Shown here piece after piece: positions 24,680 through 32,741 of a stretch of 64,000 bases of DNA. The stretch is taken from NCBI GenBank assembly GCA_023388195.1, contig JAEWGR010000043.1:1-64000 (forward strand), in the 5' to 3' direction. This DNA comes from Bacillota bacterium (lineage in GTDB: Bacteria; Bacillota; Negativicutes; Sporomusales; Sporomusaceae). Every line of letters starts with the position of its first letter. The first letter of the stretch is position 1. The notes below the pieces were generated by a model. That model was not told where the DNA came from, did not search any database, and saw nothing but the letters and a program-made list of their open reading frames with translations. The position numbers and the translations under genes are program-made.

Positions 24680-24764
24680 GCTTCATGGGTACCACGAATA
24701 CCCATGAAGCACAGGCAAATCTTCTATTCCCAGTGACACTAGGTTTATTTAATTTACCCATTTT
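24680..24764 (+). other. Tandem leader motif, unit 2
   Basis: A perfect 12-base-pair hairpin (GCTTCATGGGTA, loop CCACGAA, and its complement; 24680-24710) is followed after 19 bases by CCAGTGACACTAGG at 24730 and TTACCCATTTT. The stem sequence differs from unit 1 while the loop and the 3' block are identical, which is the pattern of a conserved RNA structure. Confidence 0.5.
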
Positions 24765-24817
24765 ATTATAACAAGTTAGTTTTCTTTTTTCAAGAAGAAA
24801 AATAGGAGGAATAATTC

Positions 24818-25045
24818 ATGGCAAAGGAGGCATTGCACGCAGGTAACAAACATACTGACGACGGCAGGTCTGCCGAACAAGGCGTTATTGCAGCCAGCAT
24901 TTTGCTTCCGGACGCGTCCGCGAAAGCCCATTGCGGTCCTGTCTGTAAAGCTGATCTGATTTCTTTAGCCAACAAGGAAGAAATCAGAAAATCAGTAGCC
25001 TTGATAGACCGTCTGCTTTCGCCCTACCGATTCGCTAAAGTGTAG
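24818..25045 (+). CDS. Small hypothetical protein in the nitrogenase leader
   Basis: A 75-residue reading frame with a good ribosome site (TAGGAGG, about 10 bases before ATG). The predicted protein is soluble, mixed-charge, with one HCGPVC motif near the middle and a C-terminal helix (EEIRKSVALIDRLLSPYRF). I recognise no family. It lies between the tandem leader motif and nifI1, on the same strand and within the expected transcript. It could be a real small regulator or a translated leader; the ribosome site is the main support. Confidence 0.5.
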   Translation: MAKEALHAGNKHTDDGRSAEQGVIAASILLPDASAKAHCGPVCKADLISLANKEEIRKSVALIDRLLSPYRFAKV

Positions 25046-25103
25046 CTTAGGATAGAAGAAGATTGCAACCCAATGTTTATAAAAATAAAGGGGGTAGATC
25101 GCT

Positions 25104-25430
25104 ATGATTATGGTTAGAGCCATTGTCAGACCGGAGAAAAAAGATGAACTTCTTGCTGAATTGTCGGCTGCCGGGTTCCATGCGGCCACTGTAGTCGATG
25201 TGGTGGGTCGTGGCAAACAAATGGGGATTAAAATCGGCGGTGTCGTATATGATGAGATTCCTAAGAGTCTGATTATGATGGCGGTTCCTGCCGCTCGCAA
25301 AGATGAACTGGTATCCCTAATCATCCAGCATGCTAAGAGCACGGCTGAGGGCGCATTTGGCGACGGTAAAATTTTTATCAGTCCGGTCGAAGAGGTGTAT
25401 ACCGTCTCCACCGGTGCCGCCGGGCTATAG
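25104..25430 (+). CDS. nifI1: Nitrogenase PII-like regulator NifI1
   Basis: A 108-residue PII-family protein. MIMVRAIVRPEKKDELLAEL forms the first strand and helix. The T-loop region is VVGRGKQMGIKIGGVVYDEIPK, and the C-terminal strand holds GDGKIFISPVEEVYTVSTG. NifI1 and NifI2 together form a complex that binds the nitrogenase component and shuts off activity when ammonium (low 2-oxoglutarate) is present, as shown in methanogens. The gene starts 58 bases after the small leader ORF and 12 bases before nifI2. Its position before anfH, rather than between H and D, is noteworthy. Confidence 0.93.
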   Translation: MIMVRAIVRPEKKDELLAELSAAGFHAATVVDVVGRGKQMGIKIGGVVYDEIPKSLIMMAVPAARKDELVSLIIQHAKSTAEGAFGDGKIFISPVEEVYTVSTGAAGL

Positions 25431-25442
25431 GGAGGCGGGGCT

Positions 25443-25850
25443 ATGAAGGAGATCATTGCTGTCATCAGGATGAACAAAGTCAGTGCTATGAAAAAAGCGC
25501 TGGTAGAGGTTGGAGTAGCCGGTTTCACTGCCTTTAAAGTGATGGGCCGGGGCCGGCTGGTTACTGATCCCACTCTCATTGCCGACCGGCGGCAAACGTT
25601 GCTGGCCCTGTCTAAGGATGATGCTGCCAGGACGGAAAAGCTGATTGTCGAGTTCCTGGATGGGACCCGGTTATTTCCCCGCCGGCTGTTTACCATTCTC
25701 GCCCACGACGAGGATGTACCCAAAATTGTTGATAAAATTATCGAAGTAAACCGTACCGATAATAAGGTCGGTGACGGCAAGATATTTGTACTGCCGGTTT
25801 TTGATGCTATTCGGGTCCGGACCGGTGAAACCGGCGATGCCGCTGTGTAA
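25443..25850 (+). CDS. nifI2: Nitrogenase PII-like regulator NifI2
   Basis: A 135-residue PII-family protein with the longer NifI2-type T-loop (GRGRLVTDPTLIADRRQTLLALSKDDAAR). The end is VGDGKIFVLPVFDAIRVRTGETGDAAV, which is the expected NifI2 C-terminal strand. It works as a hetero-oligomer with NifI1 in post-translational ammonium switch-off of nitrogenase. The ATG at 25443 follows GGGAGGCGGGG. The anfH gene begins 68 bases after its stop. Confidence 0.93.
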   Translation: MKEIIAVIRMNKVSAMKKALVEVGVAGFTAFKVMGRGRLVTDPTLIADRRQTLLALSKDDAARTEKLIVEFLDGTRLFPRRLFTILAHDEDVPKIVDKIIEVNRTDNKVGDGKIFVLPVFDAIRVRTGETGDAAV

Positions 25851-25918
25851 GCGGCCATGAAAGCCAGGCAGGCTGTAGTCTTAAAACAAAAATTACATCT
25901 TGAGGGAGCGTGCTAACC

Positions 25919-26746
25919 ATGCCAAGAAAAATTGCAATCTATGGTAAAGGCGGAATCGGTAAATCCACTACCCAACAAAATACGGCCGGGGCCATGGCCC
26001 ACTTTTATGATAAAAAGGTATTCATCCATGGCTGTGATCCTAAGGCGGATTCAACCCGGCTGATTTTGGGCGGGATGAATCAAAAGACATTAATGGATAT
26101 GCTGCGGGATGAGGGCGAAGAAAAAATTACTGTGGATAAAGTAGTCAAAACAGGCTATCAGGGCATCCGCTGCGTTGAGTCCGGTGGTCCTGAGCCCGGT
26201 GTAGGCTGCGCAGGCCGCGGCGTCATTACGGCTATTGACCTGATGGAGAAAAACGGTGCCTATACACCGGACCTGGACTTTGTGTTTTTTGATGTACTGG
26301 GTGACGTGGTTTGCGGCGGCTTTGCCATGCCGATCCGTGATGGCAAAGCCCAGGAGGTGTATATTGTTGCTTCCGGCGAAATGATGGCCATTTATGCCGC
26401 CAACAATATTTGCAAAGGGCTTGTTAAATACGCCAAGCAGAGCGGTGTCCGCCTCGGCGGGGTCATTTGCAACAGCCGTAAGGTAGACCGGGAAAGAGAG
26501 TTTCTGGAAGAGTTCACCGCTGCTATCGGCACCCAGATGATACATTTTGTACCGCGCGATAATATTGTGCAAAAGGCTGAGTTCAATAAGAAAACCGTTG
26601 TTGAATACGATGCCGAATGCAACCAGGCCAATGAATACGGCGAATTGGCGAAGAAGATTATTGAGAATACCAATTTCGTGATTCCGAAACCGCTCAGCAT
26701 GGATGAACTGGAAGCCATGGTTGTGAAATACGGCATTGCCGATTAA
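25919..26746 (+). CDS. anfH: Fe-only nitrogenase iron protein (dinitrogenase reductase) AnfH
   Basis: A 275-residue NifH-family ATPase carrying a [4Fe-4S] cluster between two subunits, which passes electrons to AnfDGK. The P-loop GKGGIGKS is at 10-17. The cluster cysteines are Cys97 (PGVGCAGRG) and Cys132 (DVVCGGF), and Arg100, the ADP-ribosylation target in other species, is present. The start at ATG 25919 gives the usual MPRKIAIYGKGG; an upstream GTG at 25910 is disfavoured. The assignment as AnfH rather than NifH rests on the AnfDGK genes that follow. Confidence 0.95.
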   Translation: MPRKIAIYGKGGIGKSTTQQNTAGAMAHFYDKKVFIHGCDPKADSTRLILGGMNQKTLMDMLRDEGEEKITVDKVVKTGYQGIRCVESGGPEPGVGCAGRGVITAIDLMEKNGAYTPDLDFVFFDVLGDVVCGGFAMPIRDGKAQEVYIVASGEMMAIYAANNICKGLVKYAKQSGVRLGGVICNSRKVDREREFLEEFTAAIGTQMIHFVPRDNIVQKAEFNKKTVVEYDAECNQANEYGELAKKIIENTNFVIPKPLSMDELEAMVVKYGIAD

Positions 26747-26774
26747 AAGTAAAAAGTAAAGGAGGAACAAATCC

Positions 26775-28343
26775 ATGCCATATCATGAGTTTGAATGCAG
26801 TAAGTGTATCCCGGAAAGAAAAAAGCACGCTGTGGTAAAAGGCCCCGGTGAGGATTTGACATCAGCTCTTCCTCTCGGCTACCTTAACACGATTCCGGGG
26901 TCGATTTCAGAACGGGGCTGCGCCTATTGCGGTGCCAAGCATGTTATCGGTACACCGATGAAAGATGTTATTCATATGAGCCACGGGCCTGTCGGCTGCA
27001 CTTATGATACGTGGCAGACCAAACGTTATATCAGTGATAACGATAATTTCCAGCTTAAACATACCTACGCCACCGATATGAAGGAAAAACATATTGTGTT
27101 CGGGGCGGAAAAAATCCTTAAACAAAATATTATTGAGGCCTTCAAGGCTTTTCCCGATATTAAGCGGATGACCCTCTACCAAACCTGCGCTTCGGCTCTG
27201 ATCGGGGATGACATCAATGCGGTAGCCCAGGAAGTTATGGATGAAATGCCGGAAGTAGATATCTTTGTTTGCAATGCCCCCGGCTTCGGCGGACCGAGTC
27301 AGTCGGGCGGCCATCACAAGATTAATATTGCCTGGCTTAATCAAAAGGTCGGTAATGTTGAACCCGAATTCACCAGTGACTATGTTATCAATTATGTAGG
27401 CGAGTATAACATTCAGGGCGACCAGGAGGTTATGCAAAGCTATTTTAAACGGATGGGGATTCAGGTTTTATCCACTTTTACCGGTAACGGCTCCTACGAC
27501 GACCTGCGGGCGATGCACCGGGCCGATCTCAATGTTCTCGAATGCGCCCGTTCAGCCGAGTACATCTGCAATGAACTGCGTGTTCGCTACGGGACGCCCC
27601 GGCTGGATATCGATGGCTTTGGTTTTGAGCCCCTGTCGGCGTCACTCCGGAAGGTTGGCCTGTTCTTTGGCATCGAAGACCGGGCTCAGGCCATTATTGA
27701 TGAAGACACCGCCAGGTGGAAACCGGAACTGGACTGGTACAAAGAGCGCCTGCAGGGCAAGAAGGTATGCCTCTGGCCGGGCGGTTCCAAGCTCTGGCAC
27801 TGGGCGCATGTTATTCACGAGGAGATGGGGGTTGAGGTCGTTTCGGTATATACCAAGTTCGGCCATCAGGGAGATATGGAGAAGGGCATTGCCCGGTGTG
27901 AAGAAGGGGCGCTGGCCATCGATGATCCCAATGAGCTGGAAGGGCTGGAAGCGATGGAGACCTTAAAACCGGATATTATCTTTACGGGCAAGCGGCCAGG
28001 TGAGGTTGCCAAGAAAATCCGGGTTCCTTATCTTAACGCTCATGCCTACCATAATGGTCCCTGGAAGGGCTATGAAGGCTGGGTCAGATTTGCCCGCGAT
28101 ATTTATAATGCCATCTACTCACCGATCCATAAGCTTGCTTTCCTGGATATCAGCAAGGATGAAATACCGACTGACCAAGGTTTTGTGACACAAAAAATGC
28201 TCTCCGATGTAAATCTGAGTGAAGAGATAACGGCTTCGACCACCCTCCGGGAATATACCGGCAAGTATGATATTGTCTCAGAATTACGGGCCAGAACCTA
28301 TCCGGCATTTCCCCCGGCCCCGCAAAAATTATCGGCAGTGTAA
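26775..28343 (+). CDS. anfD: Fe-only nitrogenase alpha subunit AnfD
   Basis: A 522-residue catalytic alpha subunit. It begins MPYHEFECSKCIPERKKHAV and continues almost colinear with the Azotobacter AnfD that I recall, not with NifD or VnfD. P-cluster ligands are Cys49, Cys75 and Cys138; the FeFe-cofactor ligands are Cys257 (NVLECARS) and His423 (NAHAYHNG); the catalytic His180 and Gln176 and the size-gating Val57 are also in place. It reduces N2 with an all-iron cofactor and does not need molybdenum. An RBS (AAAGGAGG) precedes the ATG at 26775, 28 bases after anfH. Confidence 0.97.
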   Translation: MPYHEFECSKCIPERKKHAVVKGPGEDLTSALPLGYLNTIPGSISERGCAYCGAKHVIGTPMKDVIHMSHGPVGCTYDTWQTKRYISDNDNFQLKHTYATDMKEKHIVFGAEKILKQNIIEAFKAFPDIKRMTLYQTCASALIGDDINAVAQEVMDEMPEVDIFVCNAPGFGGPSQSGGHHKINIAWLNQKVGNVEPEFTSDYVINYVGEYNIQGDQEVMQSYFKRMGIQVLSTFTGNGSYDDLRAMHRADLNVLECARSAEYICNELRVRYGTPRLDIDGFGFEPLSASLRKVGLFFGIEDRAQAIIDEDTARWKPELDWYKERLQGKKVCLWPGGSKLWHWAHVIHEEMGVEVVSVYTKFGHQGDMEKGIARCEEGALAIDDPNELEGLEAMETLKPDIIFTGKRPGEVAKKIRVPYLNAHAYHNGPWKGYEGWVRFARDIYNAIYSPIHKLAFLDISKDEIPTDQGFVTQKMLSDVNLSEEITASTTLREYTGKYDIVSELRARTYPAFPPAPQKLSAV

Positions 28344-28360
28344 GGGAGGCGACGAAAGCG

Positions 28361-28711
28361 ATGGAGAGCGTAACGAAAGAACGGATTGAACAACTGGTAG
28401 ATTATATCATGAAGAAATGCCTCTGGCAGTTTCACTCCCGGGCCTGGGACCGGGAGAAGCAGAATGAGGGAATTCTAACGAAAACGATGCAGCTGTTGTG
28501 TGAAGAGCCTGTTGACCTTACTACACCGAATGACAAGGTCTACTGGGTAGATGCCGTGTGTTTGGCTGATGCTTTTAAAAGCCGGTATCCATGGCTGGGA
28601 GCGATGGATAAAGCCGAGATCAAACTGCTGATGCAGGGGCTTAAAGACCGGATGGATTACCTAACCATTACCGGCTCCCTGAATGCGGAGCTTACCGACG
28701 CCCATTATTAA
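28361..28711 (+). CDS. anfG: Fe-only nitrogenase delta subunit AnfG
   Basis: A 116-residue delta subunit found only in alternative (Fe-only and V) nitrogenases. The conserved LVDYIMKKCLWQFHSRAWDREKQNEGIL and the C-terminal RMDYLTITGSLNAELTD are visible. It binds AnfD on the outside of the AnfD2K2 core and is needed for full activity and proper cofactor loading. It lies between anfD (17 bases before) and anfK, the order that separates anf/vnf from nif operons. Confidence 0.95.
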   Translation: MESVTKERIEQLVDYIMKKCLWQFHSRAWDREKQNEGILTKTMQLLCEEPVDLTTPNDKVYWVDAVCLADAFKSRYPWLGAMDKAEIKLLMQGLKDRMDYLTITGSLNAELTDAHY

Positions 28712-28777
28712 CAAGCAGAGGCTGTGTGCCATTGCGGCGGCCGCAGAACAAAACAAACAGGAAAAGGAGTAATTACT

Positions 28778-30166
28778 ATGTTTTGTGAAGTAAAACCCAA
28801 AGAGCGTGCCGGCGTTATCGACCCGATATTTACCTGTCAGCCTTGTGGCGCGCAGTATGCCAGCATAGGGATCAAGGATTGTATTGGTATTGTTCATGGC
28901 GGGCAGGGCTGCGTTATGTTTGTCCGCCTTCTGTTCTCGCAGCATTTTAAAGAGAGCTTCGAGATTGCGTCTTCTTCCCTGCATGAGGATGGAGCCGTGT
29001 TCGGAGCCACTCACCGGGTGGAAGAAGCGGTTGATGTTCTGTTAATGCGGTATCCCCACGTTAAGGTAATACCGATCATTACCACCTGTTCCACAGAGGT
29101 TATTGGTGACGATGTCGACGGTGTGGTTTTAAAGCTCAATAACGGCTTATTAAAAGAAAAATACGCGGACCGGGAGGTTCACCTGATTCCTGTTCACACC
29201 CCCAGCTTTAAAGGCAGTCAGGTAACAGGCTATGATGTGGCCCTGCTGGACTTTGTCAGTCATTTTGCAAAAAAAGGCGAACCTAACGGCAAGATCAATC
29301 TGATCACCGGCTGGGTCAACCCCGGGGATGTGACTGCGCTCAAACACCTGCTGGCAGAAATGCAGGTGGATGCTACCGTCCTGTTTGAAATTGAAAATTT
29401 TGATGCTCCCCTGATGCCTGACGGCAATGTAGTTGCTCATGGCGATACCACGATTGCTGATCTGACCGACACTGCCAACGCAGTGGGAACAATTGCCCTG
29501 AACCGCTATGAAGGTGCCAAGGCTGCCCGGTATCTGGAAACCGAATTTGCTGTCCCGGCTGTTATTGGACCGACACCGATCGGTATCCGCAACACCGATA
29601 CTTTTTTGCAAAACCTGAAAAACATGACAGGCAAGCCAATCCCGCCCTCGCTGGTCTGGGAACGGGGCATTGCCATTGATGCCCTGACCGACCTGACCCA
29701 CATGTTTTTTGCCGACAAAAAGGTTGCGATCTATGGACACCCTGACCTGGTTATCGGTCTGGCTGAGTTCTGCCTCGACCTGGAGATGAAGCCGGTATTA
29801 TTGCTGCTTGGTGATGACAATACCACCTATCCGGAAGATCCCCGGATCAAAGCCCTGCAGGCCAACGTCGACTTCAAAATGGAAATCATTATGAATGCCG
29901 ATTTGTGGGAGCTGGAAAACCGGATCAAGAATGAGGGATTGGAGCTTGACCTGATTCTTGGCCATTCCAAGGGCCGGTTTGTGTCCATTGACAATAATAT
30001 CCCCATGGTCCGGGTCGGTTTTCCCACCTATGACCGGGCAGGCCTGTACCGGCATCCGGTTGTTGGCTATGCCGGCGCAACCTGGCTGGCAGAACAGATG
30101 GCCAACACTCTTTTTACCGATATGGAATATAAGAAAAACAAGGAATGGGTTCTTAACGTCTGGTAA
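28778..30166 (+). CDS. anfK: Fe-only nitrogenase beta subunit AnfK
   Basis: A 462-residue beta subunit. MFCEVKPKERAGVIDPIFTC leads to Cys20, Cys45 (GGQGCVMF) and Cys104 (TTCSTEVIGDD), which hold the P-cluster. The long blocks GPTPIGIRNTDTFLQNLK and ILGHSKGRFVSIDNNIPM and the end EWVLNVW match AnfK. The ATG at 28778 has AAAAGGAG upstream; an in-frame start at 28724 has no such site. A GC-rich hairpin (30231-30263) follows before the next gene, which could lower downstream expression. Confidence 0.96.
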   Translation: MFCEVKPKERAGVIDPIFTCQPCGAQYASIGIKDCIGIVHGGQGCVMFVRLLFSQHFKESFEIASSSLHEDGAVFGATHRVEEAVDVLLMRYPHVKVIPIITTCSTEVIGDDVDGVVLKLNNGLLKEKYADREVHLIPVHTPSFKGSQVTGYDVALLDFVSHFAKKGEPNGKINLITGWVNPGDVTALKHLLAEMQVDATVLFEIENFDAPLMPDGNVVAHGDTTIADLTDTANAVGTIALNRYEGAKAARYLETEFAVPAVIGPTPIGIRNTDTFLQNLKNMTGKPIPPSLVWERGIAIDALTDLTHMFFADKKVAIYGHPDLVIGLAEFCLDLEMKPVLLLLGDDNTTYPEDPRIKALQANVDFKMEIIMNADLWELENRIKNEGLELDLILGHSKGRFVSIDNNIPMVRVGFPTYDRAGLYRHPVVGYAGATWLAEQMANTLFTDMEYKKNKEWVLNVW

Positions 30167-30230
30167 GTATCCTCTGCCAGCGTAGCCTGAGCAGGTAGTT
30201 GGGCCGATCCGGCAGGAATTCTTTGGGTTT

Positions 30231-30263
30231 TGCCAGTGCCCGGCATGGGCCGGGTGCTGGCAG
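30231..30263 (+). promoter_or_regulatory. Intercistronic hairpin after anfK
   Basis: TGCCAGTGCCCGG and CCGGGTGCTGGCA form a stem of about 13 pairs (two G-U pairs) with a tight loop and no T-run. It lies in the 123-base gap between anfK and the HEPN-like gene and probably protects the 3' end of the structural-gene mRNA or tunes downstream levels. Confidence 0.6.
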
Positions 30264-30289
30264 AATCGTAACGGAAAGAGGCTAGAACG

Positions 30290-30727
30290 ATGATTGATAT
30301 CAGTAACATCGATATAGAGGCATTTGAAGAAGATTATCGCAGTGCCCGGGTGTATCATCGCCGGGCCGAGCAGTTCCTGGATGAAGGCCAGGACCCCAGT
30401 GTGGTGTTCAATGTGGGTTCGGTTGCGCTCGAAAACTATCTGATTGCTTTGTGTGATTTATACGGCGTCGAACCGGGAAATCACAACTATACCTGCCTGA
30501 TGGATGCGGTGGAACTGGTGATTGATGTGTTGCCGGCTTTAAACCAGGAAATACGGTCACTGGATTTAATATTTGGGATTTGCTCTCTGGAAAACTACCA
30601 TCATGGCATTCCCGTACCAGCCGACACAGACCGTGTCCTGGCAATGTGCAAGCAGGTTCAGGCTCTGTTTGACCAAACCAGAATTGCTGCCGTAAGGGCA
30701 GCCTTTGCCAATGAAGGCGCCGGTTAG
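30290..30727 (+). CDS. HEPN-like small protein in the anf operon
   Basis: A 145-residue soluble, helix-rich protein. It looks like the HEPN-type helical bundles: DYRSARVYHRRAEQFLDEG, then VVFNVGSVALENYLIALCDL, and a later FGICSLENYHHG. The typical catalytic RxxxxH of toxin-type HEPN proteins is not seen, so an RNase role is not supported. Its place after anfK is where other anf operons carry accessory genes (anfO, anfR), and it may be the counterpart of one of them. I cannot confirm this from memory. The ATG at 30290 follows GGAAAGAGG. Confidence 0.65.
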   Translation: MIDISNIDIEAFEEDYRSARVYHRRAEQFLDEGQDPSVVFNVGSVALENYLIALCDLYGVEPGNHNYTCLMDAVELVIDVLPALNQEIRSLDLIFGICSLENYHHGIPVPADTDRVLAMCKQVQALFDQTRIAAVRAAFANEGAG

Positions 30728-30778
30728 CCGGAATGGCCGCTTTATGGCTTGTTTTTAGCAGCGAAAGGAGTGGGGATA

Positions 30779-31309
30779 TTGGAACAAATAAGTTATACCC
30801 GCCGGATTTGCCATGATCAAGAAAAAATTGATCATTTTTTAACTGCAAAGAGGGTTGGCACCTTAAGTATGAGTACGGCTGCCGGCAGTCCGTATGCCCT
30901 GCCTGTCAATTATGTCTATTGGCAGGGGAAGATCTATATCCATGGCATGGGCAGCGGCAAGAAGAATTTTGTTCTGGCCGCCAATCCGGCGGTCTGTTTT
31001 ACCGTATTTGAAGAATTCGGTACGGTGGCTGACCCGGTACCGGCCAAATGCGATACCGCCTATCTGAGTGTGATTATTTTTGGCAAAGCGCTGCTTGTCA
31101 ACGATGTAAAAGAAAAAACGCAAGTGCTGGCACAGTTTCTGGAAAAGTTTATGCCGCAGTTTTTTAAAACCCCGCTTTCAGCACAATTTGTCGATAAGTA
31201 CCGTTCTTCCTTTGATGACAATGCAGTTGCTGTTTACGCCATTAAGCCGGAGGAGCTCACGGCCAAAGAAAACCCAATTGACCCGGAGCATATGTTTCAG
31301 GCTTTATGA
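30779..31309 (+). CDS. Pyridoxamine-5'-phosphate-oxidase-like flavin-binding protein
   Basis: A 176-residue protein of the split-barrel flavin-binding (PNPOx/NimA-like) group. ISYTRRICHDQEKIDHFL leads to GTLSMSTAAGSPYALPVNYVYWQGKIYIHGMGSGKKNFVL, the typical FMN/F420-binding half. A late strand (YLSVIIFGKALLV) and helix follow. It starts with TTG at 30779, 8 bases after GAAAGGAG. Members reduce or bind flavins and can act on nitro compounds; in this operon it may help electron supply or oxygen/NO protection, which is only a guess. The nifB gene follows 17 bases later. Confidence 0.82.
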   Translation: MEQISYTRRICHDQEKIDHFLTAKRVGTLSMSTAAGSPYALPVNYVYWQGKIYIHGMGSGKKNFVLAANPAVCFTVFEEFGTVADPVPAKCDTAYLSVIIFGKALLVNDVKEKTQVLAQFLEKFMPQFFKTPLSAQFVDKYRSSFDDNAVAVYAIKPEELTAKENPIDPEHMFQAL

Positions 31310-31326
31310 AAAGGGGTTGATTTGCT

Positions 31327-32586
31327 ATGGAAAAACAAGAATTAGCAGAAATTACGGCTAAACACCCCTGCTATTCTTTTGCTGCCCATCATAAATATGC
31401 CAGGATGCATCTGCCGGTGGCGCCGGTTTGCAACATAAGCTGCAACTACTGTAACCGTAAGTATGACTGTGTGAATGAAAGCCGTCCCGGTGTGACAAGT
31501 GAGATATTGACCCCGGCTCAGAGTCTGGAAAAGTTTATCAGGGTAAAAGCGGCGCTTCCTCATTTGAGTGTTGTTGGCATTGCCGGTCCGGGTGATGCTT
31601 TAGCCAATTGGGAGGCTGTAACAGGCAGTATCCGGTTAATCAAAGCTGAATCGCCTGAAACTATCTTTTGCCTGTCTACCAATGGCCTGATGCTGCCCCG
31701 CTATGGGCAGGATATCATCGATCTGGGGATTAAGCATGTAACCGTCACGGTAAACTGTCTGGAGCCTGCCATCGGGGCCAAAATCTACCGCCATGTTTAT
31801 TATCTAGGAAAATACTATGCCGGCGAAAGTGCTGCTGAATTACTGATCGGCAACCAACTGGCAGGAATTAAGCTGCTAGCCGGTAACGGCATCCTGGTCA
31901 AAGTCAATATTGTTATGATCAAAGGCATTAATGATGAACATATTCCGGCAGTAGTAAAAAAGGTAAAGAGCCTGGGAGCGCTAATGACTAATATTATGCC
32001 GCTAATTCCGGCGCCAGGCAGTGTTTTTGAGGGCTTTTCCCAGACCAGCAGGAAAGAAGTAAACGCGATGCGAGATCTGTGCCAGCCCGATATTACGCAA
32101 ATGAGGCACTGTCAGCAATGCCGGGCTGATGCGATTGGCCTTTTGGCAGAGGATCAATCCCATAGATTTCGCAGCCCCAAGCCGGAGGCGGCAAGATGCA
32201 ACCGGCCGGCCCGGGTGTATAAGATAGCTGTGACCTCCAAGTATAAGAAACTGGTGGATTTGCATTATGGTCATGCCGAAGAGTTTCATATCTACGAGAC
32301 AGACGGCATGAATACCCGGTTTATAGAGAGCAGGCCTACCCGGAAGTATTGTCTGGGGATGGAAAACTGTGATGAGGCAGAAACGAAAAAGGATGCACTG
32401 ATTGCAGGGGTTGCCGATTGTGATGCCGTATTGACCATGCGGATCGGCTATGAGGCGCAAAAGCGATTGCTGGGGCATGGTATCCCGGTAGTTGAATCGT
32501 GCACAAGTGTCGAAGAGGGCCTGCAACAGGCTTTTCATCAATTGCGCCATGCCGAGCGGCCAGAGCCTGAGTGCAGTGGTTTATAG
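31327..32586 (+). CDS. nifB: Nitrogenase cofactor biosynthesis radical SAM protein NifB
   Basis: A 419-residue NifB. The radical SAM cluster motif is CNISCNYC (Cys35, Cys39, Cys42), followed by NRKYDCVNESRPGV. The conserved GIAGPGDALAN and the loop IKGINDEHIP are in place. Residues about 295-400 are a NifX-like domain (VTSKYKKLVDLHYGHAEEF). NifB builds the 8Fe-9S-C core (NifB-co), the direct precursor of the FeFe cofactor. Its presence in the anf operon, with no nifEN, makes the operon self-sufficient for cofactor assembly apart from general Fe-S proteins. The ATG at 31327 follows AAAAGGGG. Confidence 0.95.
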   Translation: MEKQELAEITAKHPCYSFAAHHKYARMHLPVAPVCNISCNYCNRKYDCVNESRPGVTSEILTPAQSLEKFIRVKAALPHLSVVGIAGPGDALANWEAVTGSIRLIKAESPETIFCLSTNGLMLPRYGQDIIDLGIKHVTVTVNCLEPAIGAKIYRHVYYLGKYYAGESAAELLIGNQLAGIKLLAGNGILVKVNIVMIKGINDEHIPAVVKKVKSLGALMTNIMPLIPAPGSVFEGFSQTSRKEVNAMRDLCQPDITQMRHCQQCRADAIGLLAEDQSHRFRSPKPEAARCNRPARVYKIAVTSKYKKLVDLHYGHAEEFHIYETDGMNTRFIESRPTRKYCLGMENCDEAETKKDALIAGVADCDAVLTMRIGYEAQKRLLGHGIPVVESCTSVEEGLQQAFHQLRHAERPEPECSGL

Positions 32587-32640
32587 GTGACCGGGCTGGC
32601 TAGGCATGGCAGAAAAATAAGTAATAATATACATTGTTAT

Positions 32641-32684
32641 GCCAACTAAGCGGCGCACAGGTTCGCATAAGGGTTGGCTTTTTT
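32641..32684 (+). terminator. Terminator of the anf-nifB operon
   Basis: GCCAAC (32641-32646) and GTTGGC (32673-32678) close a stem followed by TTTTTTATTTATTT. It lies 54 bases after the nifB stop. Confidence 0.6.
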
Positions 32685-32741
32685 ATTTATTTGTGAGAAA
32701 ATGACAGCAGTAAGGTTATGCGAAAGGATAGGAGAAAAAAG

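Noticed and set aside
32600..32741. Third copy of the anf/tonB attenuator before the amidotransferase gene
   Set aside because: GCCAACTAAGC and GTTGGC with a T-run look similar at first, but no five-base-pair hexaloop hairpin overlaps the stem. It reads as the nifB terminator.
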